Source of the DNA: JBEKZQ01 sp049509675
GTDB lineage: Bacteria > Planctomycetota > Planctomycetia > Pirellulales > Thermoguttaceae
DNA length: 7,250 bases
Assembly: GCA_049509675.1 (NCBI GenBank)
Contig: JBEKZQ010000318.1
Coordinates: 1 to 7,250 of the forward strand
Direction: 5' to 3'
A program made the translations under genes and the position numbers. The notes beneath the pieces are model-generated. The model saw nothing but the letters and a program-made list of their open reading frames with translations. It was not told the origin of the DNA and did not search any database. Within the stretch, counting starts at the first letter, position 1. Each line of letters opens with the position of its first letter. This document shows, piece after piece, positions 6,705 through 7,250 of the stretch.

Positions 6705-7250
6705 TCTGCATCTCTTTCCGCGCACGAACCAGGAATTGCTTGCCCAGCAGCCGCCACGCCCACGGCATGTGCAGGTACGCGCGGACCAGCCAATCGGCCT
6801 TGGGCAGCCGGCTCTTGGTCGTGTAGGGCAAGAAACACGGACGGCAATCGACCAAACTGAACTTGCTGTTCTGCAACAACTCGACCAGCGAACGATCGGT
6901 GATGGGGACGTGATGGTCCCAGAAGTCCCAATACTCTCCGGGGATGAAGCGGAGATTGGGACCCATGACAACGAAATAGCCGCCCGGCTTCAGCAGCCGC
7001 CACACGCGGCGGACGAGGTCCGCAACCTGTCGCTTGTCGGCCATGTGTTCCAGGAAATTGCTGGTGAAGACAAAGCTGAACGAACCCTGCTGAAGTCGCT
7101 CGAGCACGCCGACGTCGCCTTGGTGGAACCGCACGTCCTCGGGCAGCGCCCCGGGTCCGGGAGCGACGAGGTCGACGCCGGTCCGCGTCGCACAGCGCAC
7201 GTACGCGAGGAACTCCCCACAGCCGCAACCGATGTCGAGGACGTCGTCTT
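6697..7250 (-). CDS. Class I SAM-dependent methyltransferase, N-terminus outside the window
   Basis: About 183 residues are visible and the frame is open at the window edge. The first bases of the fragment already encode motif I, VLDIGCGCGEF (visible residues 3-13), which binds S-adenosylmethionine. GVDL with Asp26 is the acidic end of strand 2, GDV with Asp45 is motif III, FTSNFLEH (61-68) is motif IV, and LLKPGGYFVV follows the next helix (85-94). The tail, with GPNLRF, YWDFWDHHVPITD and FLPYT, resembles methyltransferases found in polysaccharide and lipid gene clusters; the methylated substrate cannot be told. The GTG at 7200 could be mistaken for a start, but it lies after motif I, so the true start is beyond 7250. 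Normally only a short N-terminal helix precedes motif I, though an extra domain cannot be excluded. It is the first visible member of the co-directional group that continues into the membrane proteins. Confidence 0.9.
   Translation of the reverse strand, partial: DDVLDIGCGCGEFLAYVRCATRTGVDLVAPGPGALPEDVRFHQGDVGVLERLQQGSFSFVFTSNFLEHMADKRQVADLVRRVWRLLKPGGYFVVMGPNLRFIPGEYWDFWDHHVPITDRSLVELLQNSKFSLVDCRPCFLPYTTKSRLPKADWLVRAYLHMPWAWRLLGKQFLVRARKEMQND

Noticed and set aside
7198..7200. GTG at 7200 as the start of the methyltransferase
   Set aside because: The SAM-binding motif I (VLDIGCGCGEF) is encoded in the same frame upstream of it, so the gene runs past the window edge.

Overview
The window is high-GC bacterial DNA in which every convincing gene lies on the minus strand. 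Planctomycete origin (Pirellulales-like) is the best guess. The clues are the two kinds of dispersed palindromic repeat between genes, which in six-frame translation give peptides such as TGFQPV...QDACAT and HPGPLPKGEG that recur as spurious ORFs in planctomycete genomes. Mostly weak or absent Shine-Dalgarno sites and large multi-domain regulators of unknown function also fit. This assignment comes from remembered patterns and was not checked by a search.

Reading in the direction of transcription (high to low coordinates), the layout is as follows. (1) 7250-6697 is the 3' part of a class I SAM-dependent methyltransferase, cut at its N-terminus by the window edge inside or just before SAM motif I. 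(2) 6704-6588 is a possible 38-residue ORF that overlaps both neighbouring genes. (3) 6600-4405 is a large polytopic membrane protein with a C-terminal extracytoplasmic domain, preceded by a good ribosome binding site. (4) 4404-4248 is a spacer with two diverged copies of one repeat facing each other. (5) 4247-2466 is a second, unrelated polytopic membrane protein with a GT-C-like layout and a small C-terminal domain. (6) 2465-2152 is a gene-free stretch with a nested palindromic element and a sigma-70-like promoter. (7) 2151-19 is a DNA-binding protein that combines an RNA polymerase alpha-CTD-like module, a sigma-70 region-4-like helix-turn-helix, several probable winged helices and a C-terminal beta-rich domain.

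The first three genes (methyltransferase and two membrane proteins) look like one co-directional group. They could act in making or modifying a surface glycan or lipid-linked sugar, with methylation in the cytoplasm and the two multi-pass proteins working at the membrane. That role is inferred from family resemblance and neighbourhood; no catalytic activity can be proved from the sequence. The fourth gene seems to be a separate transcription unit with its own promoter.

The most unusual item is the transcription-factor-like protein. It joins the two promoter-contacting modules of RNA polymerase (alpha-CTD and sigma region 4) in one chain and shows no sigma region 2. I see no CRISPR array, tRNA, rRNA, transposase or recognisable defence system.
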